This document shows, one piece after another, positions 47,610 through 56,802 of a stretch of 64,000 nucleotides of DNA. Within the stretch, counting starts at the first letter, position 1. The number at the start of each line of letters is the position of its first letter. Origin of the DNA: Lentibacillus persicus (lineage in GTDB: Bacteria > Bacillota > Bacilli > Bacillales > Amphibacillaceae). The notes below the pieces were generated by a model. It saw nothing but the letters and a program-made list of their open reading frames with translations. It ran no database searches and had not been told where the DNA came from. The position numbers were made by a program, and so were the translations under genes. The stretch lies in assembly GCF_900112705.1 (NCBI RefSeq), contig NZ_FOMR01000003.1, positions 186,001 through 250,000 on the forward strand, in the 5' to 3' direction.

Positions 47610-48983
47610 TCAAGCCTGGACAGGCTCTGGCGGCACGTCACTATCTGAATAGCGGTGGTCCAAATCAACAAACTTGTTATATTCTTTCACAAAAGCCAGT
47701 TCAACGTTGCCAACCGGGCCATTCCGCTGTTTGGATATAATGATTTCAATAATATTTTGTTTTTCGGATTCCTGGTCATAATAATCATCGCGGTATAAGA
47801 ATCCGACAATATCTGCGTCCTGCTCAATACTGCCTGATTCACGTAAGTCAGACATCATCGGCCGTTTATCCTGCCGTGATTCTACTCCCCGGGAAAGCTG
47901 GGAGAGAGCAATCAAAGGCACATTCAGCTCACGTGCCAGTGCTTTAAGGGCACGGGATATTTCCGACACTTCCTGCTGTCGGTTTTCTTTAGAATTACCG
48001 CTTCCCTGGATTAGTTGCAGGTAATCGATCAATATCATCCCAAGCCCATGTTCCTGTTTTAACCGGCGGCATTTTGATCGTATCTCGCTGACCCGTATGC
48101 CGGGTGAATCATCGATGAATATGCCGGCATTTGACAGGCTTCCCATCGCCATCGTCAATTTACTCCAATCATCCGCTTCAAGCTTGCCCGTACGCAGCCG
48201 CTGCGCATCAATATTGCCTTCTGCACACAACATTCGCGACACAAGCTGATCAGCCCCCATTTCCAAACTGAAAATCGCAACATTTTCATCTGTATTGATG
48301 GAAACATTTTGTGCGATGTTTAAAGCAAAAGCAGTTTTACCTACCGATGGCCGGGCAGCAATGATAATCAGATCGTTGCGCTGGAAACCGGATGTAATCT
48401 GGTCCAGGTCTCTGTAGCCGGTTGGAATACCGGTTACATCGCCATCATGATTATGCAGCTGTTCAATATTATCGTAAACATCGATCAGGACATCTTTAAT
48501 TGCTTTAAAGTTCCCGGTGTTCTTTTGACTGGATACTTCCAGAATATTTTTCTCAGCTTCATTTAACACTTCTTCTACATCGTCTTCAGAGGCAAAACCT
48601 GATGTAACAATATCTGTTGCCGTTCTGATCAGTCTGCGGAGCAATGCTTTTTCTTCAACGATTTTACTGTAGTAAACAATATTAGCAGCTGTCGGTACAC
48701 TTCCGGCTAAATCAGAGAGATAACTGACGCCGCCTGCATCATCCAATTTTTTTTCGTTGGACAGCAAAGTTGTCACCGTAACTAAATCAATTGGTTCGCC
48801 TCTATCTGTCAACTTCAGCATCGTATCGAAAATCCGCTGATGGCTCGCACGATAAAAATCATCAGGCATTAAGCGTTCGGCAGCTGAGGATAGCGATTCT
48901 GGCTCCAGAAATATAGCACCAATGACGGCCTGTTCTGCTTCAATATTATGTGGCGGCACACGATCGTTCCAAAGTTCGCTCAT
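47610..48983 (-). CDS. dnaC: Replicative DNA helicase DnaC (DnaB family)
   Basis: This 457-residue hexameric helicase of the replication fork has the N-terminal collar domain beginning PPHNIEAEQAVIGAIFLEPE. The RecA-like domain carries Walker A ARPSVGKTAFALNIA, Walker B GMILIDYLQLI and the C-terminal FLYRDDYY. Two adjacent ATG codons follow GGGGGG; the second (48983) has the better spacing. It is the last gene of the yybS-gdpP-rplI-dnaC operon, as in B. subtilis. Confidence 0.96.
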   Translation of the reverse strand: MSELWNDRVPPHNIEAEQAVIGAIFLEPESLSSAAERLMPDDFYRASHQRIFDTMLKLTDRGEPIDLVTVTTLLSNEKKLDDAGGVSYLSDLAGSVPTAANIVYYSKIVEEKALLRRLIRTATDIVTSGFASEDDVEEVLNEAEKNILEVSSQKNTGNFKAIKDVLIDVYDNIEQLHNHDGDVTGIPTGYRDLDQITSGFQRNDLIIIAARPSVGKTAFALNIAQNVSINTDENVAIFSLEMGADQLVSRMLCAEGNIDAQRLRTGKLEADDWSKLTMAMGSLSNAGIFIDDSPGIRVSEIRSKCRRLKQEHGLGMILIDYLQLIQGSGNSKENRQQEVSEISRALKALARELNVPLIALSQLSRGVESRQDKRPMMSDLRESGSIEQDADIVGFLYRDDYYDQESEKQNIIEIIISKQRNGPVGNVELAFVKEYNKFVDLDHRYSDSDVPPEPVQA

Positions 48984-49029
48984 CATCTCCCCCCTTTAAA
49001 GAGAAAGCTTACTCGATAACGCACTTTTA

Positions 49030-49476
49030 TCATTTCTCCTCGACATGGACTTTAATGGTGCCCGTAACCTCTGGATGCAGTTTTACCGGAACATCTGTAT
49101 AGCCAAGTGTTCTGATTGGATTATCAAGCTCAATTTTTCGTTTGTCGATTTTATAATTATGATCTTTTTTCAGTGTATCGGCAATATGTTTTGACGTGAT
49201 CGAACCGAAAAGCTGACCCGAGTCACCGGATTTTGCCTTAATTTCAACAGTTGTATTCGCAAGTTCTTTTTTCAGCAGTTCTGCTTCTTTCTTTTCCTCT
49301 TCGGCTTGCTGCTGTTCTTTCTTCTTTTTCGCTTCCAGTTTTTTCATATTTCCCTGGGTCGCTTCTTCAGCCAGGTTATTCTTCAGCAAATAGTTCCGCG
49401 CATAACCATCTGAAACGTTTTTCACTTCACCTTTTTTTCCTTGTCCTTTTACATCCTCTGTGAGTATTACTTTCAT
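49030..49476 (-). CDS. rplI: 50S ribosomal protein L9
   Basis: This 148-residue two-domain ribosomal protein has the 23S-binding N-terminus [31 protein letters not shown] long charged linker helix leads to the C-terminal domain ([17 protein letters not shown]). Its ATG overlaps the gdpP stop by four bases, the same coupling seen in related genomes. Confidence 0.97.
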   Translation of the reverse strand: MKVILTEDVKGQGKKGEVKNVSDGYARNYLLKNNLAEEATQGNMKKLEAKKKKEQQQAEEEKKEAELLKKELANTTVEIKAKSGDSGQLFGSITSKHIADTLKKDHNYKIDKRKIELDNPIRTLGYTDVPVKLHPEVTGTIKVHVEEK

Positions 49477-51446
49477 TCGGTTTCCCCTCCAGTGAAATAT
49501 TCTTCTATTATATCCTTCAAAAATGCTTCTGCGTCTTCAATTGTCGTATCTTCAATCTGAGTGGCAGCATTTGTTAAATGGCCGCCACCATTCATTTTTT
49601 CCATAATCACTTGAACGTTGATATCACCAAGCGATCGGGCACTTATTCCAATTCGTCCGTCGCTTCGTTCAGAAATAACAAACGAGGCATTTATTCCGCT
49701 CATTGTCAGCAGTGTGTCTGCTGCCTGAGCAATAAGAACACCACTGTAATCCTCCCCGCTCTTACCTTTTGAAATAGCAATCATATTGCGATGGATTTCT
49801 GCACGTTCGATAAGCTTGCTTCGTTTAACGTAAACATCCAGATCTTCTTTCATAAAACGCTGCACAAGCACTGTGTCAGCACCTTTGGACCTAAGATATG
49901 AAGCAGCGTCAAAGGTTCGGGATCCTGTCCTTAATGTAAAGCTTTTCGTGTCAACGATAATTCCGGCAAGTAAAGCCGTTGCTTCCAGCATTTTCAGTTT
50001 CAGGTTATGCGGCTGGTATTCCAAGAGCTCGGTTACAAGTTCCGCTGTTGAAGAGGCATATGGCTCCATATAAACGAGCGTCGGATTTTCGACAAATTCT
50101 TCCGCACGACGGTGGTGGTCAATAATCACTTTGTACTCTGTTTTATTAAGCAGTCTTTCGTTGGCTACCATTGACGGTTTGTGTGTGTCAACAACTACCA
50201 CAAGACTTCGGCTCGTTACCAATGCTTCTGATTCTTCAGGATCGATAAAATGCTGCCATAACTCTTCTTCCTCTTTCAACTCTTCGACAAGCCGATAAAC
50301 ACCCGTATCAACATCGTCAGGGTCAAATACAATGTAACCTTCTACATTATTCGCTTTAACAATATTTAAAATGCCTATAGCCGCTCCAATGGAATCCATG
50401 TCAGGGGACTTGTGTCCCATAATTATGACATTATCACTGCCCTGAACCAAATCCTTTAAGGCATGTGAAATGACCCGGGCCCTCACGCGGGTGCGTTTTT
50501 CCATAGGATTTGTGCGGCCGCCGTAAAAGCGCACTTTTCCCAGATCATCTTTTATGACGACCTGATCACCGCCGCGTCCCAGGGCTAGGTCAAGACTCGA
50601 CTGAGCCATTTCTCCAAGCTCCGGCAACAGATTATCACCGAGCCCTATGCCAATACTTAACGTAATTGGTATATTATGCTCCGCATTTAATTCACGGACC
50701 TCATCCAATATGTCAAATTTCGCCTTTTCCAGCTGGTCGAGCGTTTCTTTCGTTAAAACCCCAATAAAACGGTCCTGTGATGTACGTTTTAAATAAATAC
50801 CATAATCGTTCGACCAATTATTCAACACAGAGGTCACTTTCGAATTCAGCTGACTCTTAAGTGTATCATCCATGTTTTGCGTAATTTCTTCATAATTATC
50901 AAGAAAAATTATCGCAATCACGGTTTTCTCATAGTTATAGCGTGTTTGAATTTCAGATTGTACTGTCCGGTCTGATAAATATAACAACCGATCATCTTTT
51001 TTTAGTGTCACCCGAAAATGATAGCCATCAAGCTTAAGCCACATTTCTTCGTCATTTTCTTTTATCATTGAAGAAAAATCATCTGATAAGGCATTCAGCG
51101 ATTTGCCTACTAATGTATCATCTTCAGCAAATTCATTCATATATGGGTTAGCCCATTCAATTTTATACTCTTCGTCGTATAAAATAATACCGATCGGCAT
51201 CTCCAATAAGGCTTCTTCCCCGACCCGTTTTACACGATGGGAGAGTGTTGCGATATAGTTTTCGGTTTCGTGCTGCTTTTTTCTTTCATTGTAGATACTG
51301 TAATACAGCACACCCGCCAGGATTACGGTCAATACCAACCCGGCAGTCCACTGAAAGTACCATACAAATCCAAGCAAAATCACTGATACAGCGTAAGTGA
51401 CCCACAGGTGACTGCTTAGTGTTGGTTTCTTTTGCTTATCCTCCAT
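49473..51446 (-). CDS. gdpP: Cyclic-di-AMP phosphodiesterase GdpP
   Basis: This membrane enzyme of about 657 residues cleaves c-di-AMP and thereby influences potassium, osmolyte and wall homeostasis. Two N-terminal helices (about 12-55) precede a PAS-like haem-binding domain, a degenerate GGDEF domain ([13 protein letters not shown]) and the catalytic DHH/DHHA1 part with [27 protein letters not shown] and [16 protein letters not shown] is eight bases before the ATG at 51446; a longer frame lacks a site. Overlap with rplI shows translational coupling. Confidence 0.95.
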   Translation of the reverse strand: MEDKQKKPTLSSHLWVTYAVSVILLGFVWYFQWTAGLVLTVILAGVLYYSIYNERKKQHETENYIATLSHRVKRVGEEALLEMPIGIILYDEEYKIEWANPYMNEFAEDDTLVGKSLNALSDDFSSMIKENDEEMWLKLDGYHFRVTLKKDDRLLYLSDRTVQSEIQTRYNYEKTVIAIIFLDNYEEITQNMDDTLKSQLNSKVTSVLNNWSNDYGIYLKRTSQDRFIGVLTKETLDQLEKAKFDILDEVRELNAEHNIPITLSIGIGLGDNLLPELGEMAQSSLDLALGRGGDQVVIKDDLGKVRFYGGRTNPMEKRTRVRARVISHALKDLVQGSDNVIIMGHKSPDMDSIGAAIGILNIVKANNVEGYIVFDPDDVDTGVYRLVEELKEEEELWQHFIDPEESEALVTSRSLVVVVDTHKPSMVANERLLNKTEYKVIIDHHRRAEEFVENPTLVYMEPYASSTAELVTELLEYQPHNLKLKMLEATALLAGIIVDTKSFTLRTGSRTFDAASYLRSKGADTVLVQRFMKEDLDVYVKRSKLIERAEIHRNMIAISKGKSGEDYSGVLIAQAADTLLTMSGINASFVISERSDGRIGISARSLGDINVQVIMEKMNGGGHLTNAATQIEDTTIEDAEAFLKDIIEEYFTGGETE

Positions 51447-51473
51447 ATAATCAGCTCCTACTTTAACTCCCAC

Positions 51474-52421
51474 TTACTTCTTATCATTGGAAATCCGATC
51501 TCGCAATGCAAACCCTATATCTATTATACCTAACAGACGTACAAGGTAAAGAAAGATAAACGGGAAGAATAACGTCAGGACGACACTTGTGATAGGCAAT
51601 GCTTTCGACATCTTCTTGGCATGAGCATAGAAAAATATAAAGGAAAAACCTTGCAGCGCCATTAATATGCCTGCAAGCATCAATACATTATTAACCGCCA
51701 GAAAAACGATTCCCGATGGATCCAGATCGAAAAAGGAAACGATTAAAGAAAAGAAATAAATCCATATTAACGATACCGGTAATCTCAGCGAACGAAACGG
51801 CGGGAAATGCAGTTGCTTCGTTTCCAGCCGGTTGATGACTTTATAACTGATCCATTGACTCATGAAAGCAAGCGACAGTGCCACAAGTGCTATCCATGCA
51901 GGCAGAAGATCTGTCAGCATACCCATTTGTTCTGTCACCATATTCAGCTGATCCTCCGACAATTCACCCAGACCAAATTGCTCCATCGCTTCCCGGCTCA
52001 TCGTAATTGACTCGTGTACCATAGCGTCAATTTCATTTACCAGGTTAACCTGAAAAGCATATTGGCTGAAAACAAAGATAAACACTAATCCGATGACAAA
52101 ACCAATTGTTCCCCGTGCCCATGTTTCATACGGTGAAAGCTTTCTATAAACAGCACTCCCAATCATAATACCTCCAATTCCCATTAGTACAGGAATCGGC
52201 AAGGAGAAAATGGAAGTAAGCAATGATGATAAAATTACAGCAGCTATCAGCATGACAATTGATGGCTTCCAGTCATATCTGGAAGAAAATAAAATGAAGG
52301 GGACAGGCAGCAGGAATGTAGCGATTAATGTGATAACAGGAACAAAGGCTGAAATCAGCATTAATATCATAAAAACTGCTGTCAAAAGTGCACCGTCTGT
52401 CAGTTGTCTTGATTGATTCAT
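51474..52421 (-). CDS. yybS: YybS family membrane protein
   Basis: This protein of about 315 residues has around eight hydrophobic segments and starts MNQSRQLTDGALLTAVFMILMLISAFVPVI, in the style of DUF2232/YybS proteins related to small-molecule transporters. It sits first in the operon with gdpP, rplI and dnaC, the B. subtilis order. I chose the ATG 52421 with GAGGGTG upstream. The substrate or role is unknown; an envelope or sporulation link has been suggested for relatives. Confidence 0.88.
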   Translation of the reverse strand: MNQSRQLTDGALLTAVFMILMLISAFVPVITLIATFLLPVPFILFSSRYDWKPSIVMLIAAVILSSLLTSIFSLPIPVLMGIGGIMIGSAVYRKLSPYETWARGTIGFVIGLVFIFVFSQYAFQVNLVNEIDAMVHESITMSREAMEQFGLGELSEDQLNMVTEQMGMLTDLLPAWIALVALSLAFMSQWISYKVINRLETKQLHFPPFRSLRLPVSLIWIYFFSLIVSFFDLDPSGIVFLAVNNVLMLAGILMALQGFSFIFFYAHAKKMSKALPITSVVLTLFFPFIFLYLVRLLGIIDIGFALRDRISNDKK

Positions 52422-52579
52422 TAATTGCACCCTCTTCAGTTAATTAGAAACAGTACCCCGGCAATGGTTAATATAAATCATCGCCTCGTTGTTACATGAT
52501 AACATGATTTAAACTGTAATTGGTATTTGAAATAATGGAAAGACTGCACAGATTACCAAGCGTTCTACGTTACCGGAAT

Positions 52580-52593
52580 ATTCCCCGGGAAAT
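52580..52593. other. Noc-type binding palindrome (one mismatch)
   Basis: ATTCCCCGGGAAAT differs from ATTTCCCGGGAAAT at one base. A degenerate second copy with GGGAAAT follows within about 20 bases. Confidence 0.55.
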
Positions 52594-52725
52594 ATTTTCG
52601 GGAAATTTGTCGATTATTTATTTTTCACGTAATAGTCATAGTCAATGTGTGCCATGAACGCTATTTTTTATTATAATGAAACTATCACGTATGTAATGAT
52701 CGATAACACGCCGAAGTACGGTGGG

Positions 52726-52754
52726 TAACTGTCCCTAAATGTCCGATTCTGTTC
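52726..52754 (-). repeat. Partial copy of the 38.3 kb repeat element
   Basis: On the minus strand this 29-base stretch matches 38350-38378 at 28 positions, including the segment CAGAATCGGACATTTA. It covers the junction between the two hairpins of the complete element. Confidence 0.75.
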
Positions 52755-52911
52755 GGGCCCGCAGGACGCGGGTTACAAAGGCGTTGCCACAGGACAAGGA
52801 AAACTGCGACAGCGATACATCGAAAAAGAAAAAGAGCTTTTTTTTCGAGGATGTTGCAAACTTAGCCTTTGTTCCCGTTTTTGTATGATTTTATATCCGG
52901 AGTTGAAGTGT

Positions 52912-53400
52912 GTGGTTTTGTTACAAACATTTATTAAAAGTTTAAAGTTGCCGAATAAGCAAGCTATGTTTAAATTAAACCGAATTGGCATGGACATCAC
53001 CGTTGTATATCTGTTTATACTGTTGCTGCTTGTTTCAGCTCCCTCACTGGTTAATCAGCTGACGAGCAGCGACAGTGCGGGTACAGTAATGAGCCTGCCA
53101 TTTTTTCTCATCTACTTTTTTATCTTTTCTTATTTGCCGTTAACGATTGCTGTTTTTATATATATTTCACTGCTTTCTTACGCCGGGACAGGCATAGCAA
53201 AATTGCTGAGGCGCAAGATTAGATTTTCAATTCTGTGGAAGCTGAATGCTTATACAACAACGATCCCATTTATTCTTTATTCGATTATAGCATTTTTCTT
53301 TTCCATTACTGATGCATTTTTAGTATTATTCATCCTGTATTCATTCATTTTTATGTTTAAGATGATTACCGTTTATCCAAAACGAAAAAAACGACCATAG
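52912..53400 (+). CDS. DUF1189-like small membrane protein
   Basis: This protein of about 162 residues has four hydrophobic segments. The start LLQTFIKSLKLPNKQAMFKLNRIGMDITVVYLFIL recalls DUF1189 proteins, which open with an amphipathic segment and then a first helix. I chose the GTG at 52912 because GGAG lies nine bases upstream; the ATG at 52885 has no site. It ends right at the modA ribosome site (TAG overlaps AGGAG), so it is co-transcribed with modABC. Its role is unknown. Confidence 0.6.
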   Translation: MVLLQTFIKSLKLPNKQAMFKLNRIGMDITVVYLFILLLLVSAPSLVNQLTSSDSAGTVMSLPFFLIYFFIFSYLPLTIAVFIYISLLSYAGTGIAKLLRRKIRFSILWKLNAYTTTIPFILYSIIAFFFSITDAFLVLFILYSFIFMFKMITVYPKRKKRP

Positions 53401-53411
53401 GAGTTTTATTC

Positions 53412-54188
53412 ATGCGCTATCTCATAACTTGTTTTCTGATTGGTTGTGTACTCATAACAGCTGGCTGCTCAAGCCAGGAAAGTTCCGGTAATAAGGAAAT
53501 ACTTGTCGCTTCTGCTTCAAGTCTATCTGATACGCTTTCAGAATTAAAACGCGAATTTGAGTCGGAAAATCCGAATATAACATTAACATTAAATTACGGC
53601 TCCAGCGGAAAATTGGCCCAGCAAATCAGACAGGGGGCTCCGGTTGATTTATTTCTCTCAGCTAATCAATACTGGATGGATGAACTGGCTGAAGCGGATA
53701 GAATTATACCCGATTCACGCATCGACTTTATCCAAAACAAACTTGCTGTCATTTCAAGCCAAGGCACTTCCTACTCAGTAAACGCAATATCAGATCTCCC
53801 GACGCTTAATACTGAACAAATTACACTTGGCGATCCGGAGACAGTACCAGCCGGGAAATATGCTGAACAGGCATTACGTGAAAGTGGCGTGTGGGAAGAA
53901 TTGCAAAATAAATTTGTCTTTACAGCAAATGCCCAGCAAACACTTACATATGTTGAGTCAGGCAATACCGAAATTGGCATTGTTTATGCCAGTGATCTTG
54001 AAAGGTCTGATTTAGTCAATGAACTTTTAGCAATTGATGCGAATTTGCACGAACCAATCCATTACCCTGCTGCGGTTGTCGAATCCAGCCAAGTAAAAGA
54101 CGAAGCTAACAAGTTTATTCAATTTTTACAGAGTGACAAGGCACAGGCTATTTTACAGAAATATGGATTTACGCCTAAAGGGGTATAA
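53412..54188 (+). CDS. modA: Molybdate ABC transporter substrate-binding lipoprotein
   Basis: This 258-residue lipoprotein has the lipobox ITAGC at residue 19. The ModA fold is evident from ILVASASSLSDTLSELKREFE, NYGSSGKLAQQIRQGAPVDLFLSA and the C-terminal FIQFLQSDKAQAILQKYGF. The Ser-Ser and Tyr residues that ring the oxyanion in ModA proteins are at the expected places (ASS, GSSG, VYAS). It is coupled to modB with two bases between them. Molybdate or tungstate is the likely ligand. Confidence 0.92.
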   Translation: MRYLITCFLIGCVLITAGCSSQESSGNKEILVASASSLSDTLSELKREFESENPNITLTLNYGSSGKLAQQIRQGAPVDLFLSANQYWMDELAEADRIIPDSRIDFIQNKLAVISSQGTSYSVNAISDLPTLNTEQITLGDPETVPAGKYAEQALRESGVWEELQNKFVFTANAQQTLTYVESGNTEIGIVYASDLERSDLVNELLAIDANLHEPIHYPAAVVESSQVKDEANKFIQFLQSDKAQAILQKYGFTPKGV

Positions 54189-54190
54189 AC

Positions 54191-54871
54191 ATGGATTTAA
54201 CACCACTGTTTTTGTCTTTGAGGATAGCCGGAATCGCGACCATCGTTGTATTTGTTACCGGTGTATTTTTAGCCAGAGTTATTACACGCAGCCAATTTCC
54301 CGGGAAAAGAATCGTTGAATCGGTATTGATGCTGCCGCTCGTTCTGCCGCCTACCGTGGTCGGGTTTGGCCTGCTTTATCTGTTCGGTACAAATGGGCCC
54401 ATTGGAAAATTACTTTTGCACTGGTTCGATTTTCAGGTTGTCTTTACCTGGACAGGTGCGGTTATTGCGGCTGTCGTTGTCGCATTTCCTTTGATGTATC
54501 AAAGTGCAGCCGCCTCGTTTCAAAAATATGACCATAATATTGAAAATGCCGCCCGTACAATGGGAGCGTCCGATTGGCGGATTTTTTGGACGATTTCTTT
54601 CCCGCTTGCATGGCCCGGGTTGCTTGCCGGACTCGTTCTTACATTTGCGAGGGCGCTCGGTGAATTTGGTGCAACCCTCATGGTTGCCGGCTACATTCCG
54701 AATAAAACAGAGACAATTCCACTTGCAATCTATTTTGCAGTCGAATCCGGGAATAGGGATATAGCATTGTTTTGGGTAATCAGTATTTTAATAATCGGAT
54801 TCGCAGCTATCTTATGGCTGAATTGGTGGAGTGAACGAAACATTTTACGTTTTTCAAGTGATGACTTATAG
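54191..54871 (+). CDS. modB: Molybdate ABC transporter permease
   Basis: This 226-residue permease has about five membrane helices. The coupling-helix EAA motif reads NAARTMGASDWRIFWTISFPLAWPGLLAG, and GFGLLYLFGTNGPIGKLL is the ModB-type mid segment. It lies between modA and modC. The gene body contains a near-perfect Noc-type palindrome at 54295-54308 within the codons for FPGKR. Confidence 0.93.
   Translation: MDLTPLFLSLRIAGIATIVVFVTGVFLARVITRSQFPGKRIVESVLMLPLVLPPTVVGFGLLYLFGTNGPIGKLLLHWFDFQVVFTWTGAVIAAVVVAFPLMYQSAAASFQKYDHNIENAARTMGASDWRIFWTISFPLAWPGLLAGLVLTFARALGEFGATLMVAGYIPNKTETIPLAIYFAVESGNRDIALFWVISILIIGFAAILWLNWWSERNILRFSSDDL
54295..54308. other. Noc-type binding palindrome inside modB
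   Basis: ATTTCCCGGGAAAA matches the Noc-binding consensus WTTTCCCGGGAAAW at every position. It is embedded in coding sequence. Confidence 0.65.
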
Positions 54872-54884
54872 GCGGGGATTAAAG

Positions 54885-55502
54885 ATGCTTTCAATCAATA
54901 TTCAAAAAAACCTTCAAGCCTTTATGCTGGATGTTCATTTTAATGTTAAGAGTGAAATTGCTGTTTTATTCGGGCCATCAGGATCCGGAAAGACAACCGT
55001 CCTGAACTGCATAGCCGGTCTGACACATCCTAATGTGGGTCAGATTACACTGAATCAGCGTGACTTTTTTCCGAAGAAGGGCAAACCCGTCCCCGCAGCC
55101 AAACGCCATATTGGATATGTTTTCCAGGATTATGCCTTATTTCCTCATATGACTGTGAAGAAAAATATTCAATACGGCCTGAAAGATCATCATTTAATGG
55201 ATCGGCTTACAGACATGATGGGAATCGATCATTTGCTTGATAAATACCCTCATCAGATATCCGGAGGGGAAAAACAGCGCGCTGCCCTTGCACGAGCTCT
55301 GGTCACTAAGCCTGATGCTCTGTTGCTGGACGAACCCTTTTCCTCCCTGGACCACGAAACCAAAACCGAATGTCAGAATGAATTGTTGGAGCTTCATAAA
55401 TTATGGCAAATCCCGGTCCTTCTTGTAACGCACGATAAAGAGGAAGCAAGCATACTGGGGGACCGCTTATTAAGAATAGATAAAGGAAAGCTTGTCACTT
55501 AA
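54885..55502 (+). CDS. modC: Molybdate ABC transporter ATP-binding protein, short form
   Basis: This ATPase of about 205 residues has Walker A GPSGSGKTTVLNC, the signature ISGGEKQRAALARAL, Walker B ALLLDEPFSSLD and the switch His in LLVTHDKEEA. It stops right after the nucleotide-binding domain and so lacks the C-terminal TOBE/Mop domain that binds molybdate in long ModC proteins. I chose the ATG at 54885 after GGCGGGGA; the longer frame overlaps modB. It completes the modABC operon. Confidence 0.9.
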   Translation: MLSINIQKNLQAFMLDVHFNVKSEIAVLFGPSGSGKTTVLNCIAGLTHPNVGQITLNQRDFFPKKGKPVPAAKRHIGYVFQDYALFPHMTVKKNIQYGLKDHHLMDRLTDMMGIDHLLDKYPHQISGGEKQRAALARALVTKPDALLLDEPFSSLDHETKTECQNELLELHKLWQIPVLLVTHDKEEASILGDRLLRIDKGKLVT

Positions 55503-55570
55503 AAAGACGACCAAAGCGTTGTGTTTAACAGAGGAGATCCCGGACTGATTTATTGTTCCGGTAAATTAAA

Positions 55571-55605
55571 AAAACCGGTCCACATTGAAGTGAACCGGGT
55601 TTTTT
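55571..55605. terminator. Bidirectional terminator between modC and rpsR
   Basis: AAAACCGGTcCAC and GTGaACCGGGTTTT form a stem of about 12 pairs with a short loop and T/A-runs on either side. Confidence 0.88.
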
Positions 55606-55610
55606 AACGT

Positions 55611-55841
<231 letters not shown>

Positions 55842-55885
55842 TTATAACCCTCCTTCTAATTTTAGCCGAAATGTTATCTCAGCCT

Positions 55886-56353
55886 CTAGAATGGTAAATC
55901 ATCGTCTGATATGTCAATAGGTTCTCCATTATCTTTGAATGGATTGTCATTCGTTTGGGTTTGATTTGACTGGTTCTGATTTTGGTTCTGGTTTGGCTGG
56001 AATCCTGATGACTGCTGATCTCTTGGTTGAGATGACCCTTTCGATTCCAGGAACTGAATATTATCTGCAACAACTTCAGTTACAAAGACAGTATTTCCAT
56101 CCCGTCCTTCAAATGAACGTGATTGAATCCGGCCATCAACACCAATCATGCTGCCTTTTTTCATGTAGGTTGCCAAATTTTCAGCGGCTCTCCGCCATAC
56201 AACACAATTAATAAAGTCAGCGTCACGGTTTCCCTGCTGATTGGAAAATGGGCGGTCAACTGCAATCCTAAAGTTAGCGACTGCCACGCCATTTGGTGTA
56301 TAACGCAAATCAGGATCCCTCGTTAGTCTGCCAACGAGTACGACACGATTCAT
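55886..56353 (-). CDS. ssb: Single-stranded DNA-binding protein
   Basis: This 155-residue SSB has the OB-fold [33 protein letters not shown] Gln/Asn-rich flexible linker (about 112-140) leads to the acidic protein-docking tip DISDDDLPF. The start at 56353 is eight bases from GGGAG. It lies between rpsF and rpsR, the standard Firmicutes order. Confidence 0.98.
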   Translation of the reverse strand: MNRVVLVGRLTRDPDLRYTPNGVAVANFRIAVDRPFSNQQGNRDADFINCVVWRRAAENLATYMKKGSMIGVDGRIQSRSFEGRDGNTVFVTEVVADNIQFLESKGSSQPRDQQSSGFQPNQNQNQNQSNQTQTNDNPFKDNGEPIDISDDDLPF

Positions 56354-56370
56354 CAGAACCACTCCCTATT

Positions 56371-56661
56371 TTATTGATCTTCTTCTCGAATAGCCATATG
56401 ACGGATTATATCGTCAGAAAATTTAGCTTGGCGATCAAATTCATTAATAGCATTTTCATCACCCCTGAAATTGATAACGACATAATAACCATCACGATAA
56501 TCGTTGATTTCATATGCAAGACGGCGCTTGCCTTTTTCATCAACTTTTTCAATTTCCGCCCCGTTATTCGTCAGAACATTGCTGAAGCGCTCAATTAAAT
56601 TTGTTTGAGCTTCCTCTTCGATGTCCGGGCGGATGATATACATGATTTCGTATTTTCTCAT
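56371..56661 (-). CDS. rpsF: 30S ribosomal protein S6
   Basis: This 96-residue protein starts [21 protein letters not shown] and has the conserved [22 protein letters not shown]. It is the first gene of the operon, 17 bases before ssb. AAGGAGG ahead of the ATG can be paired with an upstream CTCCTT, consistent with autoregulation by S6:S18. Confidence 0.97.
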   Translation of the reverse strand: MRKYEIMYIIRPDIEEEAQTNLIERFSNVLTNNGAEIEKVDEKGKRRLAYEINDYRDGYYVVINFRGDENAINEFDRQAKFSDDIIRHMAIREEDQ

Positions 56662-56740
56662 CCGTTACACCTCCTTTTGGTCTTAGCGGCTCTTTTTCAA
56701 TGAAAAGAGCAAGGAGTAATATTAAGTTCATTACTCACAA
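56662..56740 (-). promoter_or_regulatory. Candidate S6:S18-binding leader of rpsF
   Basis: In the RNA, CTCCTT (DNA 56711-56716) can pair with AAGGAG of the ribosome site (56671-56676). This encloses a hairpin GCTCTTTT/AAAAAGAGC and a 3' bulge beginning CCGC. That two-stem form with a conserved CCG and a sequestered start site is the pattern described for S6:S18 leader RNAs. Confidence 0.6.
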
Positions 56741-56746
56741 TGGTGT

Positions 56747-56775
56747 ATTATATCAAAATATCATATGAAAAACAA
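56747..56775 (-). promoter_or_regulatory. SigA promoter of rpsF-ssb-rpsR
   Basis: On the minus strand TTGTTT (56775-56770) and TATAAT (56752-56747) are separated by 17 bases, giving a leader of about 80 bases. Confidence 0.75.
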
Positions 56776-56802
56776 GCATTCGAGAGATCCTGATTTGATA
56801 CG

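Larger units (their letters stand above)
52422..52911. other. Noncoding region between yybS and the DUF1189-like gene
   Basis: This gap of about 490 bases holds no recognisable gene. It contains the divergent promoters, a Noc-type palindrome at 52580-52593 and a neighbouring GGGAAAT half site. It also contains a 29-base sequence at 52726-52754 shared, inverted, with the repeat element at 38350-38378, and GC-rich short repeats around 52755-52800. A T-run near 52840-52850 may end a small transcript. The mosaic suggests a repeat insertion hotspot. Confidence 0.6.

Noticed and set aside
47883-47898. A fourth Noc-type site in dnaC
   Set aside because: CCCGGGAAAG keeps only one half of the palindrome; several mismatches in the other.
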